Shown: in pieces, positions 11,850 to 23,844 of the stretch
How positions within the stretch are numbered: position 1 is the first letter of the stretch
Layout of the letters: each line of letters begins with the position of its first letter
Assembly (NCBI GenBank): GCA_016584495.1
Contig: WAID01000005.1
Span: 1,562,501 to 1,626,500 of the forward strand
Direction of reading: 5' to 3'
DNA from: Celoporthe dispersa
Lineage: Eukaryota; Ascomycota; Sordariomycetes; Diaporthales; Cryphonectriaceae
Length of the DNA stretch: 64,000 bases
Made by a program: the position numbers and the translations under genes
Notes under the pieces: generated by a model
Database searches by the model: none
What the model was told of the DNA's origin: nothing
The model's input: the letters and a program-made list of their open reading frames with translations, nothing else

Positions 11850-14800
11850 CAAATATTAAAAAGTATAAATAAATCTTTCTTTCCTTGTCTATTACTTATT
11901 TTTTATTTCTTTTCAAGCAATACTTACTATTACTTTTTCTATATTAATAACTGATTAAAAATTCTTTTCTTTTTTAAATCTTTAAAAAAGATATTATAAT
12001 AGATTTACCTTATTCTCCTACCAATCCCCCTTCGAATTCCGAAAAGAATTCTATTATTGAAAATTCATCTGATTTTTTCTATTTCTCAAGCTGAAAGCTT
12101 AAATTCTTCCTTGATTAATCAGCGAGAAATTCGAAAAGAAATTGATTATAATAATCCTAGCTTTATATTCGATTCTAATTCTGAATCTTCTATTTATATT
12201 TTTCAAAATCACTTATTTATTTATTCTTTATTACCTATTATTGAAAATTAGAATCGAAATTTATAGATTTCTAGTATATAGTTATTAGATTCTCTGCATT
12301 ATAATGTTTGCAGAAATATTAGTTTATTAGTTAATAATTATTCAATAGTAATCTTAATATCTTCTTCCTAAAGCATAAATATTTCTAGCTTTTATATTCT
12401 GCTTGCATTCTATATAAATTTTTTAATATTAGTTGCTAAGTATATGCTTTTAAGCAAGATGCTATTTATAGTCTTAAGATAATAAGCATTCTTATTTAGG
12501 ATTTAAGCAATAATATATAGTCTTTTCTATTTATATAAGATCTTTATATTGTATAAATAGCTTATTTTCCTAATATGATTATAGATAAAGATTAAATCTC
12601 TCAAGCAGAGTTATATCTTTTTTATTAAGCTATATATCTATATTTTCTTTGCTATCTTCTTTCAATATGCTTATATAGCTTCAATTATATATAATATATC
12701 TTTCTGCTTAGCAGCAATTATGCAAAGATATATCTTAAATGCTTTTTGAAGCAATTAATCTGCAAATTAGGCGAGGATTCTCTATATCAGAATTTCCGTT
12801 TTAATTAGGATAAGAGGCTCTCAACTGAATATCAAGTAAAAGAGATTATATTTATAAGACTATCAGATAGATATTCTTTCTGCAAAAAAAGCAATTTTTA
12901 GATACTGCTTCTATTACTGCGATTGCGTATTTATAAGCTTAGCAAATGCATTAGCAATCGAAAGATATTCTATTTCTATTTGACTTTAAGCATAAAGATT
13001 ATAGCTAAAGATCTAAATAAATAGGATCTCTAAAGCTTTAATAGACTTTGCTATTTTAGCTTTATTTTCAAGCTTTCTATCTATAGTAATCTTGAGAAGG
13101 CAGCTAAAAATAAGAATAATCTTCTCTAAAATAAACTTCTGCATTGCCTTAGCTATAGCTTTCTTAAGCAATCTTGCAATAATATATCCTATCAGATTAT
13201 ATTAAGCTTTAGCAAAATATCTAAATCTGCTATTCTCAGCTATATATTAAATAGCAATACTAATTCTTATAAAAGATTAATTTAATATAAAAAAAATAAT
13301 TTTTTCTTTCTATATTTTAGAATTAAATTTAGTATATTTTTTATACCCTATTATAATATTAAAGATATTTATTTATAGTTTTTTCCAGAAATATAATTGC
13401 TTAATCCGAGCAATTGTTAAATCCTAGCTTTAATAATCAAATTTAGCATAATATTCTTTTAAGATATAATATTAAAAATCAGAATTATCTATTACTTTTC
13501 GCTATAAATATTTGCTTTCAGCTCTATACTATAAAGCCTAATTAATTATTTAGTAATTTAATACTTTAGCTATAAAGCTTCTTTGCTAATATTGAGAAAA
13601 CTTTGCTAGTATTATGCTTTTATATAAAAACTCAATATATTAGATTAACTATTGGATTCAATAAAGATTAAGATTCAATAATAATATTAATTTCGCTTTA
13701 GCAGCTTCTATATTATTAAGTTAAATATCGCATTATACTTCGATATTGCTGCTTTTATCTTTTTGCAATAGGATTAAGTATAGCAGCTTCGAAAATGCAT
13801 TAGCTATTAGATTTTTCGATTCAAACATATACTTTATAATAAAATTAAATATCTTAATAATTACAATCTATCTATTTATTAGAATATCTAATATATCGTT
13901 TATTCTGCTATTGAATTAATTAATTAATATATAAGCATTAGTTTCTAAAATAAAATAATATTTATAAAAATATTAGCAGAAAGATTGCAAAGCGAATAGG
14001 ATAGCTTGGCATTCTCTTTTGATAATATTATATTGTTGCGCAATAATTATCTAAATTCTATTAATAAAGCGAGCAAGCTTTCTATATTTTTTAATAATCT
14101 ATATTAGAATTGCATCTTAGCTAAAAAGATTTATATTAATTATAAATATAATTTTGCTAATAATTAGGCTATAATCGATAATAATAATAATAAGCTTAGT
14201 AATAAAAGCTTGAATAAAGATTCGAATTGCTTCTTTGTATTTATTTTTCTATAATTATAATATGCTTTTTTTTTAAAAGATTATAAAATAATTATATAAT
14301 AATAGCAAAGTTCTAGATTTATACTGCATAATATATAATCAAATCGAGAAAAAAGCGAATATTTTTAATATCTTTATATACTATTCAAGCCTAAAGCTTT
14401 ATAATCTTTCTATTTTAAAGCTATTTTCTATTAAAATTAATAATATATCTGATTATATTAATTTTTATTTAATATTATTTAGATTTAAAAGCAGAGATAA
14501 TAATATTAGTAAGCTTAGTATTTATTAAAATTTTATCCAAATTAGCAATATATTTAGCGATAAAATAATAAATATCTAGAATATTAGGAAATATCTTATT
14601 ATTATAAATTATTGCTAAGCTTTGAATTAGAATATTATTAAGAAATAGTTGATATATATAAAGAATAAGATTATATAAAAGTTTGATTATAATTTTTATA
14701 AATTAAGCTATTGAATTAATTACTTTTTGTAATAGAATATATATTCTGAATAAGCCTAAAAGTATTGAGAAAATAATTATATTCCTATTATTAGGATATA

Positions 14801-15128
14801 ATAGGATTTGATTATATTTAGAGAAAAAGTCTAATAATAATAATACTTTATATATAGCAAAATCTTTTAAGAATTTATTCAATGCTAGTAATATGAAAGC
14901 ATTTTTGAATATATACTTATTATATTTCTAGATATTATTAATTAAGCATAGCTTATTATTCTTTTTCTTAATAAGAAACTAATTATTATAATAAGATATA
15001 TAATTTTTCTTAATAATTTTTCTATTAATATGCTATTTTAAGATATCGATTAATTTTTAATAGAAAATATTTAGTATAAGAATATATCTTTTTAGAAAAT
15101 CTTATATAAAATAATCCTAATTTTTTGC
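11850..15128. other. AT-rich RIP-degraded DNA, unclassified
   Basis: Another 3.3 kb of AT-rich, stop-filled sequence. A 64-residue open stretch at 12,057-12,251 is Ser/Asn/Ile-rich and resembles no family I know. It is probably a decayed mobile-element frame. The block is interrupted at 15,129 by the AATAA duplication of the next element. Confidence 0.55.
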
Positions 15129-15133
15129 AATAA

Positions 15134-15316
15134 TGTGAAGAATTGACTCTTTTGAATAGACTCGAAAGAGTGCCTAAATAGTATTGAGATTGAATATGCA
15201 GTTCTAGCTAACTGCTGGAAAAGTGCCAACGCAATAAGCCTACTTATATCATACAGAATGCCGCCCTAGTCTACTAGCAATCCTATCCTTTGGCTAGCTT
15301 ATAGCTAGCTTTTTAC
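15134..15316 (-). repeat. LTR of the 1.65-kb element (left copy)
   Basis: This 183-bp terminal repeat starts TGTGAAG and ends TTTTACA. It is the less mutated of three copies in the window and contains the palindromic stretch TAGCTTATAGCTAGC near its right end. Confidence 0.88.
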
Positions 15317-16602
15317 ATATCCTTTTTCTTATCTATCCTGCAAAAGAATTATAAAAGAATATTGCAATATCAGCTTGTCAACGCAGTACTTTACCTAGCA
15401 CTTTTTGTAAGCTTCTGTTTCTATCTCGCATTATATATATAGCAATAGCAGATTAGGGTTGGCAAAAACTCTATAATTCCTGAGTATCGCTTTATTTGCG
15501 ATGCTAAAAGATAATCCTAGCCCAATTCTAGCTATTTCTCAATATAAGTAATATAATAGGAAGGTTTTATACTGATAAGCAGTAATAGCCAACTCTGCTA
15601 CTAATAGATATTCCAGCTTCTTTATCCAAACTCGCTTTATCTTTCTTGAATATTTATTTAGTCAGTCTCTTAGCAAGAGCATTCCCTAATAAGTAATAGT
15701 CATCAAAACTAGTCGATATAGCCCTACTTTCGCTTTAAGCATAGCTCGCTCCCAGCTCGGATGCAACTTGGGAGTAGTAAGGATCTATATTAAAAAAATT
15801 TTGTACTCTTCCATTTTCAATCCTATCCTATTTAGAATCTTTTTCTCTTCCCTAGCTTTTATCAATAAGCTTGCAATCTGAATCTATCCCTCTCTGCGCT
15901 AAGGATAATCCTTTTTGTAATGCCTTAGCTTGCTATATCTATAATATTTGATAGATATACTTGCCAAGTTAATATCAATCTCTATCGAATTTTCGAAAGA
16001 GAAGCTTATTATAGTAATTTTGGTAAAGCTTGCTATAAATATACTATCGAACTAGCATAATAGTATAATGAAATCCGCAAACTTATTCAGCTACTCTTCG
16101 CAATCAAAACATACTCTGAATAGGCTAGAGAGAGATATAACAAGAAGAATTATCTTGTATATATCTAGCTAATCCTATACTTCTGCTATATATAGTAGCT
16201 TCTTTTAGTGAGCTAGATATAGTATTATTATCTCTTTTCCTTTCTATCGAATTATAATTAAGCTAAGGCTAGCTTTTTCTCTTCTTATAAAGATTGTCAA
16301 AAATCTAATATATTCTTTCCAGAAAAACTTCAGCTTCTAGATTCTCTTAGCTTGCTGTTATTACTGATAGAATATATAGCAAGAAATAGTCTTTAAAGAA
16401 GCTTAATTGATTATAAATGTAGAAAAATTGAGCTATTCCATTTCCAATCGCTTTCCTATTAATTGCGAATTTCGCGCATATCTCTATTATCCAAATCTCA
16501 AGCTAATCCCTAAATGTGAGTTTGGCAATATAAGGAAATTGTTATTATAAAATCATCCTTATATAATACTTTATAAGCTTGAAAGCAAAGGATATTCAAT
16601 CT

Positions 16603-16787
16603 ATATGAAAGACTGACTTTTTTGGATAGATTCGAAAAAGTGCTTAAATGGTATTAAGATTGAATATGCAATTCTAGCTAACTGCTGGAAAAGTGCCAAC
16701 GCAATAAGCCTACTTATATCGTACGGAATGCCGCCCTAGTCCACTGGCAACCCTATTCCTTGGCTAGCCTATAGCTAGCTCTTTACA
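16603..16787 (-). repeat. LTR of the 1.65-kb element (right copy)
   Basis: This 185-bp repeat aligns end to end with 15134-15316. Its left dinucleotide is TA where the other copy has TG, a single G-to-A change. It is followed by the AATAA target duplication. Confidence 0.88.
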
Positions 16788-16792
16788 AATAA

Positions 16793-19700
16793 AGCTATTT
16801 TTTTAATAATTTGGCTAATCTTAATAAAGTCTTAAGCTAATACTTTAATATAATTGCAAAATATATGCTTGAATATCTTAAGCTTTTTATTATTAAGCTC
16901 GTTATAATTATTTTTTTTATATTTGCTTAATATTCAAATATAAAATAATTATCTAAATTAATAAAGCTGAACTTTAGCTCAATCTAATTATTATATTTGA
17001 TTAGCTTTATAGATTACTAAGCTTTCCTTATTTTTTTTATTTTGAATAGCTTTTATCTAAGCTTTCTTTTAAATATAGACTTATCTAGCTGCGAATTATT
17101 AATAAGCTTGATTTTTCTTATTTTTGATTTATATATTATATTAATTAAGCTTAAAATACTTTCCTTCTTTTTTTTAGATTCTTATATTAGGCAGAATAAT
17201 TGAAATTTGGCATATATTCTATATAGATAAAAGCTTTAATACTCCTTTTCTCTTATAATCTAAAAGCATTTTTTCTTCAATTTCCTTTTTATTATCTCAA
17301 TAAATAGATTATTGATTATTATTTTAATTTTATCTTCGAGAATAGATATTACTAGTATATTTCTAGATTCGAAATGCATTCAGAAAGGAATATTTTTGCT
17401 ACTAATAGCTTTATATCTCTTAAAGCAGCTACTAGCATTTAGTTTTTTAGTATATAAGCTTCTCTTTCTTCAAGATTCTTCTTGCTATTAATTATAATAA
17501 TAAAACAAACCTTTTCGAAAGCGAAACTTATATAGAGAAATCCAGAATATATATAATTAAATAAAAATTTGATCTATATAATAAATAATATTCTTAATAG
17601 CATAGAATAATTCAGTATTATTATTCTATTATTTATAATATAAAAAAAATCTATTTAAAAAAATCTCTGCAAAATATTTTAATCTCAAATATTCTAATTA
17701 ATATTATATTAGATTTATTATAGATTCTGAATATAATATTAATAGTAAATATATAAAGCAGTCTAAGCTTAATGCAAAGTATTAGAGAAATTAGACTTAT
17801 CTTAGCTTCTAAATCTAGTATAATTTGGATAAATATATATTTTCTATTATTAAGATAAAGAATAAAATAGAATATTAAAGCAATGCTTCAATTATAAAAG
17901 CTATTTAATATAGCTATTAAAAATATAATTAGAAGATTCATATATTTATTAAATGCTTTTATTATATTAATCGAGAATATTATGCTCTCTTCTTTAGCTA
18001 AAAAGCTTATACTTTGAATAATTAAGAGCTTTGCAAGCTTTATAAAGTATTTAGAAATATTATAATTATTAATAATCTATCTACTAATTATATTAGAAAG
18101 TTGGAATAAAATCGAAATCTAAAGCTTTCTCTGAAAAATAGATATTAAATTAGTATCTAATAATCTATATAAATTTGCGCTTAGACTTTTATTAAAATCG
18201 ATAATTTTCTAAGCTTCTGAATTAATTCTTTAAAGATTATAAATTAATTAAGCTTTCTATCCGAATATTATAATAATTATCTCTTTTTCGGAAACTTTGA
18301 GAGAATAATCTAGAAATTAGTTTAAAAGTTTATTATAAATAGCCTAAATAATAAGCTCTGCTTATCTAGTATTAAATAGCTTCTCAATATTAAGCAGCTT
18401 TTCAATTATTAGCTAGTTTAAGATTTCAATATCTATTATATCTCTTTTCTTATCAATCTTATTAAAATTTTAAGCTATTTTACTAATTTTGCGCTTCTTA
18501 GCTTTACTAGTATTAATTTAGCTTTAAATAAGCCTAATATTAATAAAGTTTATATTAGATAAGAGTTTTAGAAAATATAATTAAGCTTTATAAAAAGTAA
18601 AATAAATATTGCTAATTTTAATCTTTCTATTAATATTAAGAAATTTAATATTATTAGTTTAGTATTAGCTTATATATTTTAAAATAAAATCTATTTTCTC
18701 TTATAAAGTTTTATTCTTAGCTAGCTTTATATTGCTTTACTATTTTTTATTTTTCTTAATTAAGCTAATATATTAAGCGATTTACAATTTATTAAAGCTT
18801 CTTTTCTAATATTCTTTACAAATATCAAGAATTAGGCGAAAAATGCTTATATTAGAATTATTTTTAGCAAATATGATTTATCTATATAATATTAATATAA
18901 ATTTTGAATTAAAAAATTCTATCTAATTGCTAAAATGCTATTTAGGTTTAGATAAAGCTAAGATATAATAAATACTATTACTTATAAAAATGCTAAGCTT
19001 AATATACTTATAAATATTATAAGATTTGGAATTATATTTATAGCATTTTCTAATAATTCTATTCTTTTTGAGAATATTATTAATCTCTGCTTATTATATT
19101 TTCATATAAATCTTACTTTTTTTCTCGAGGCTTATATAAATAATATCTGCTTGAAAAGAGTTAATTTTGCTCTATATTAGCTCCTAAAGAACAATTATTT
19201 TCGGATAGCTTAGCTATTGAGAAATAGTTTAAAAGGCTTTTATCTATTTATAGGAAATTCTATAAATCTGCTTAAAATCTTCTCTCTATTTCTTTAGAAA
19301 CTAAGCTATAGCAATTTAATTAATCTGAAATTATTCTATCTTAGAAGCTAAATCTGCTAAATCTTAATTATTTTTCTAAATACTTTTATATTTTAGAATC
19401 TATTTAGCTAATATAACTATTTCTTAAGAAAATTAATAATGCAAAGGATTTATAAATTGCTATTTTTGATCTATACTTTAATTAGAAGCTATATATATTG
19501 ATTGAAATATAGGAATAAGTATAATCTATTTAAATATTAATTATAATAAAGATTGAAATTGAATTAATTAGTTAAATTTGAGATTAATAGCTCTATATGC
19601 AAATTAGTTTTAAGTCTTTTCTTAAAATATCTCTTTATAGACTAAGAGAAATTTTTCTATAAGAAAAAGCTATATTTTATTGATAATATTCTTAATAATA

Positions 19701-21202
19701 ATACTATAATTAGTCTTAAAATACTTTATCTATATTAAAGAAAGTTTTATTTAGGCTTTAGTAATAAATTGATTTTCTCGAATCTTAAGATAAATTAAAG
19801 CATTATTATAATCAATAATAAATAATTATAGATTAGTAGTATTTATAATAAAGCAATTATTCAAGATATTGAAATGCTTTTATTCTAATATATAAGCTTA
19901 AAAATAATCCTAAAATCAGTAAGCAATAAATAATTAGTTTTTCTAATTTTTCCAAATATTAATATTTATAATATAGCGCTTTATTTTATCTACTATAATT
20001 AAATCTATATAGTAATCTTTTATAAAATTAAAAGCTTTATTATTTTCGATATTTTTGATTTTATGCTATTAGTTAAAGCGCTTAAGCTAAAAAAGAAATT
20101 TCGATTCGAGAAAATAGAGTAAGATTTGCTCCTGCTAGCTTATTATAAGATAGGAATCTGAAATTCGGCTTATATTAGCTATTAGAAAGAGGCTTTAAAG
20201 AATCAGAAGTATTTTTAATCAAGCTTTCTAAGATTGAAGCTATTCTTTCTTTCTATTGACAATACTTAAATTGATTCTTTGTCAACTTATATTATAAACT
20301 CTAATTAAGCAGCACTATAATAGCAATATTCTCTAATCTAATCAGAAGATTAATTTGATAAAGCAAAGAATATTAGTATTAAAAACTAATAAATAAGCTA
20401 GCATGCAAATAATAAGATATCGAAAGCAAATAATAAGTAAATAAGTAAGCTATCTTATATTTAATAAAGATTATTTTTATTAATTATTATATTAATTAAT
20501 ACTATTTTTGCTAAATAAGTATAAAGTATTTTGTATAATTCGGATTTCAGTTTAATTATTGCGCATTTTTATTTCTATTTGCTATATATTTAAATCTTTT
20601 CTTATTTCTGATATCTCTTATTTTTTCTTTTTTTATAATATTGCAATTAATAAATCTCTAATCTAAATAAATAATTTGACTATATATATCTTAGCAAATT
20701 GCATTATTCGAATTAGAAGCTTAATTACTTATCTCGCTTTTTACTATAGAATATTATTTAACAAAAATATAATATTTATTATTCTAATTAAAAATTTACT
20801 TTTATCAAAATTATATCTATATTAGTATATATAAGCTTAAGATATACGGAATTTTATATAAAAGTAATAAAGAATTGTAGAAAAAGGAATTTATTTCTTT
20901 ATAATATTAGTATATAAATTCGATAACTTATTTATTGCTTACTGATTAGAACTTATATTACTCTCTTTTTGTCCAGCTTTTATCTTTTCTCGAGAGACTT
21001 TAGGCATAATCTAAAATCCAAATATAATGCGCAGCCTATTAAATATTAATATTCAAATAAAATAATTAAGAGAAAAGAATATTAGAGAAAGAAATATGCT
21101 TATCTATAAGATATAATTTGCTACTATTACTAGCCTTTACAAGCTATAACGAAGATAGCTTTAAACTATTAGCTTGAATAGCTAAGTCTATATTCATTGC
21201 AT
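16793..21202. other. AT-rich RIP-degraded DNA, unclassified
   Basis: About 4.4 kb of AT-rich sequence with no intact frame. Minus-strand fragments around 17,350-17,600 are Leu/Ile/Lys-rich and may be transposon coding remnants, but I could not name a family. There are no tRNA-like or promoter-like signals. Confidence 0.55.
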
Positions 21203-21520
21203 TATTGAACTAGAATCTCAGGCGCTATTGTATGAAAGGATGAATATCAAAGCAATAAGCAAGGGCTTATGCAATCCAAGCATATTGAATCAGTCATAAG
21301 GATAATAATAAACGAAGGCTATATATGCATAAGATCAGGGTGAAAAGCCTGCTTTAGATCTGTCCAGAGGGCTCAAATTGAGAAAAGAAGGGAAGATTGC
21401 TTGTTATTTCTGTTTAGGCGTAGAAAAAAAATGAACGGGGGCTATACTCTTATATCTGAACGACCTCAAGACCCACTTACATTTCATGTCCTGAGGTCCA
21501 CTCCACTAGCCACCACAACA
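21203..21520. repeat. Candidate solo LTR, partly RIP-mutated
   Basis: The sequence begins TATTGAACTAG (TGTTGAACCAG in a less mutated copy at 30,126) and ends CCACCACAACA, which fits a TG..CA LTR of roughly 318 bp. The first 150 bp match 30,126-30,275. The last 100 bp keep much higher GC than the surroundings. No clean target duplication is visible, so the boundaries are provisional. Confidence 0.5.
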
Positions 21521-22038
21521 ATAGCTAATTAATTATAGAAATAAATAAAAATTATTTTTAAATAGCTTTAATTCTGTTTAACGAATCAAAAACTTTAATA
21601 TTTTTTAATAAAAGCAAAAGCTTTATAATAGAAATTCTATTTTATTATTAATTTAAAACAAACATTCGTTATTAAATTAAATAATAATAAGAAATTTTAT
21701 TAAAAAAAATTATATTAATCAAATAAAATTAAAATAATAATAGAATTTTATAAAAAAAATTTATAATAAAATTAGAATTTCAATATACGAATATTATTAA
21801 TAGATTAAAATTACATTAATTAGCTAAAGAATATTAAACGCTAATTAAATAACAAATAATAATAATTTTAATCAAATTAGTAAAATTAAATTGAAAAAAA
21901 ATTCAATTATAAATATATCGAATATTTCTTTTTTATTCGAATAATTAGATAGAATAATTATAAATGAATACAATAGTTTTTCAATCAATTTTCGATTTCT
22001 TCAATTTTTTAGTTTTCTTACTTTTTATTATTTTTTGA
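21521..22038. other. AT-rich degraded DNA
   Basis: This half kilobase of AT-rich sequence has no readable frame or motif. It probably contains the unseen left part of the degraded element that resumes at 22,321. Confidence 0.5.
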
Positions 22039-22313
22039 AAATTTATTAATAAATATATAATAAATTTATTAGCGAATATATAATACATTTATTATAAAAT
22101 ATATAATAAATTCATTAAAGAATACGTAATGCATTTATTATAAAATGCATAATAAATTTATCGAATATAATTATAATAGATTTATTTTGTATTCTTTCGC
22201 AATTTTTAATAACTATATATATATTTAAAATAGATATTATTTCTCTTTTTTTTCGAAAAAAAAGCATTTTTCGTAATATATTTGCAATATATCGCATATT
22301 TTAGCTGCTTAAC
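22039..22313. mobile_element. Minisatellite-bearing short mobile unit, RIP-degraded copy
   Basis: Six 23-24-bp units (22039-22177) are followed by a unique tail of about 135 bp ending TTAGCTGCTTAAC. The same architecture occurs in a high-GC form at 22576-22977. The differences between the copies are almost all C-to-T or G-to-A. The right end abuts AAAATTT (22314-22320) and the same 7 bp occur at 22038-22044. The left repeat overlaps the first array unit, so that end is less certain. The unit interrupts the degraded LTR element, whose sequence resumes at 22,321. Confidence 0.7.
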
Positions 22314-22575
22314 AAAATTTGCAATTAATAAAAAAGCAATTGAAAACGAAATAGTTTAATTTTTCTATATTTATAATTAAATTGATTCTTTCAAGAATTA
22401 ATTCTTATTATTTATTCTATTAGCAATAATAATAAGTTAGGAAAATTTAAAAATTAAAAGTTTTTTTGAAAAAATATATTAAATTTTTAGCAATTTTTAT
22501 AAAAAAAGAAAAAACTAATTTTAGCTTAATTATAATTTAATAAAAAAGAAAAGAAATAATAATATTATATTTAAT

Positions 22576-22977
22576 AATGCACTCGCATCATTCACCATCA
22601 CTTGATAATGCATTCACCATAGGATGTATAGTGAATTCATCACGGAATGCGTAGTGAATTCACCAGTGAATGTATAGTGAATTCACTATGAAATGTATAA
22701 TGAATTCACTGGCGAATGCATGATGCATTCACTATGGAATGTATAGTGAATTCACCAGAGAATGCGTGATGCATTCACCATGGAATGCATGATGAATTCA
22801 CCGGCGAATGCCGGGTGAATTCATCGAGTGTAACCATGATGAATTCACTTTGTATTCTCCCTCAGCTTCTGACAACTATATATATATCTAGGATAGATAT
22901 CGTTTCTCTTTCTTCTTCGAAGAAAGAGCATCCCTCGTAATATATCTGCAATGCATCGCATACTTCAGCCGCCCAAC
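22576..22977. mobile_element. Minisatellite-bearing short mobile unit, nearly intact copy
   Basis: This 402-bp high-GC island sits in AT-rich DNA and is flanked by an exact 7-bp duplication ATTTAAT (22569-22575 and 22978-22984). It holds a short lead, ten 23-24-bp units (22610-22840) with a consensus close to GAATTCACCATGGAATGCAT plus GAT, and a unique tail ending CAGCCGCCCAAC. There are no terminal inverted repeats, no poly-A tail and no open frame. The tail aligns base for base, transitions aside, with 22178-22313. The interrupted host sequence matches 15134-16787 on both sides, which confirms insertion. Confidence 0.8.
22610..22849. repeat. 23-bp minisatellite array
   Basis: Ten tandem units, each opening with GAATTCAC or GCATTCAC and closing with TGATG- or TAGTG-type bases, are followed by a partial eleventh. 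Units alternate between ATGCAT and ATGTAT cores. Period and order are shared with the six degraded units at 22039-22177, which correspond to the last units of this array. Confidence 0.92.
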
Positions 22978-23454
22978 ATTTAATTTATTAAAAAAGCTAT
23001 TATATATAATAAATATATAAAATTAATTAAATATATATAAAATAATTATTTTTATTATATTTTTTAATATATTTAAAATATATTTTAATTATAAAAAATA
23101 ATTAAATAAATTTGCAAATTTTGTTATATTATTATATTAATTCGATAATATATTTATAATAAACTTTTTAAAAAAAATTTAATAAAAATTAATATTAATT
23201 TAGCAAATATATTTATCAAATATTAAGTATTACGATCAGACTTATTGGAAGCATTCAGTTGCTGTTACCGCTGCACTATATAAGCAAAAAAACTAGTATG
23301 TAAGACCGAAAATCTTACACTGCTCTCATATATATAGCTAGACAGAACAGACAGGCAAGCAGATTTGTAACACTAAGTAAAGCATTGCATTAATAAATTA
23401 ATATTGCAATATTTTCTTATAATTCCTTCTCTAAAATAAATAAGAAAAGAAATA

Positions 23455-23637
23455 TATAAAAAGCTAGCTATAAGCTAGCTAAAGAATAGAATTATAATAA
23501 ATTAAAGCGATATTCTATACGATATAAATAAGCTTATTGCGCTAACATTTTTTTAACAATTAGCTAAAATTGCATATTTAATCTCAATACTATTCAAGCA
23601 TTTTTTCGAATCTATTCAAAAGAGTTAATCTCTTACA
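23455..23637 (+). repeat. LTR of the 1.65-kb element (inverted copy)
   Basis: This is the reverse complement of the LTRs at 15134 and 16603 over 183 bp, heavily AT-shifted. Homology continues about 90 bp further left into interior sequence, so it is a 3' LTR and not a solo LTR. Confidence 0.85.
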
Positions 23638-23639
23638 AT

Positions 23640-23844
23640 ATAATTAATTAATTTTTTTATATTTTTTTATTACTTATATTTTTATTGCTTATATAAGCTT
23701 TCGCTTGTAATTTTTTGAAATCTTTAATATCGATATTATCGAGTAAATAAATAATGCAAATCTTTTTTGTAATTAATATTGTATTCCTTACCAGCTTATT
23801 ATACCACCCCCCCCCCTCCGAGATTTTGTACACCCTCAGGATTT
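23640..23844. other. Boundary between AT-rich block and gene-rich DNA
   Basis: AT-rich sequence runs to about 23,800. A C10 run at 23,807-23,816 then starts DNA of ordinary base composition within a few tens of bases. Confidence 0.85.

Larger units (their letters stand above)
15134..16787 (-). mobile_element. 1.65-kb LTR retroelement, probably non-autonomous
   Basis: Two direct repeats of 183 and 185 bp with TG..CA-type ends (15134-15316 and 16603-16787) flank about 1.29 kb. A perfect 5-bp duplication AATAA stands at 15129-15133 and 16788-16792. On the minus strand a purine tract (AAGAAAAAGG) precedes the inner edge of the left repeat, as a polypurine tract should, so the element is read as minus. 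The interior has long minus-strand frame pieces broken by stops, but no RT, integrase or protease motif, and it is too short for a full pol. No clear primer-binding match was found. A degraded copy in the opposite orientation lies at about 22,321-23,637. Confidence 0.82.
22321..23637 (+). mobile_element. Degraded copy of the 1.65-kb LTR element
   Basis: Three blocks match the reverse complement of the 15134-16787 element in order: 22321-22568, 22985-23230 and 23366-23637. The last block includes a 183-bp LTR (23455-23637) preceded by a purine tract (AAGAAAAGAAA). The first two are separated by the minisatellite unit at 22576-22977, which carries its own 7-bp duplication. The left LTR was not found. 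Most differences from the other copy are RIP-type transitions. Confidence 0.78.

Noticed and set aside
12057..12251. 64-residue ORF in the AT-rich block
   Set aside because: It has no family resemblance and lies in stop-filled degraded DNA, so it is kept only as part of that block.
21455..21500. GACCTCAA/TGAGGTC hairpin as a transcription terminator
   Set aside because: Intrinsic terminators of this type do not apply to a fungal genome, the arms are only 7 bp, and the stretch fits inside a candidate LTR.
22115..22297. 60-residue minus-strand ORF
   Set aside because: It lies within the minisatellite unit tail and array; the homologous stretch in the intact copy is not open, so it is chance.
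22610..22849. Regular 23-bp repeats as a CRISPR array
   Set aside because: The units are directly adjacent with no unique spacers, the host is a eukaryote, and the array belongs to a mobile unit.
22178..22977. Direct repeats around 22,321-22,568 as LTRs of a tiny retroelement
   Set aside because: The sequence between them is part of the 1.65-kb element family, and each repeat has its own 7-bp flanking duplication, so these are two insertions and not a pair of LTRs.
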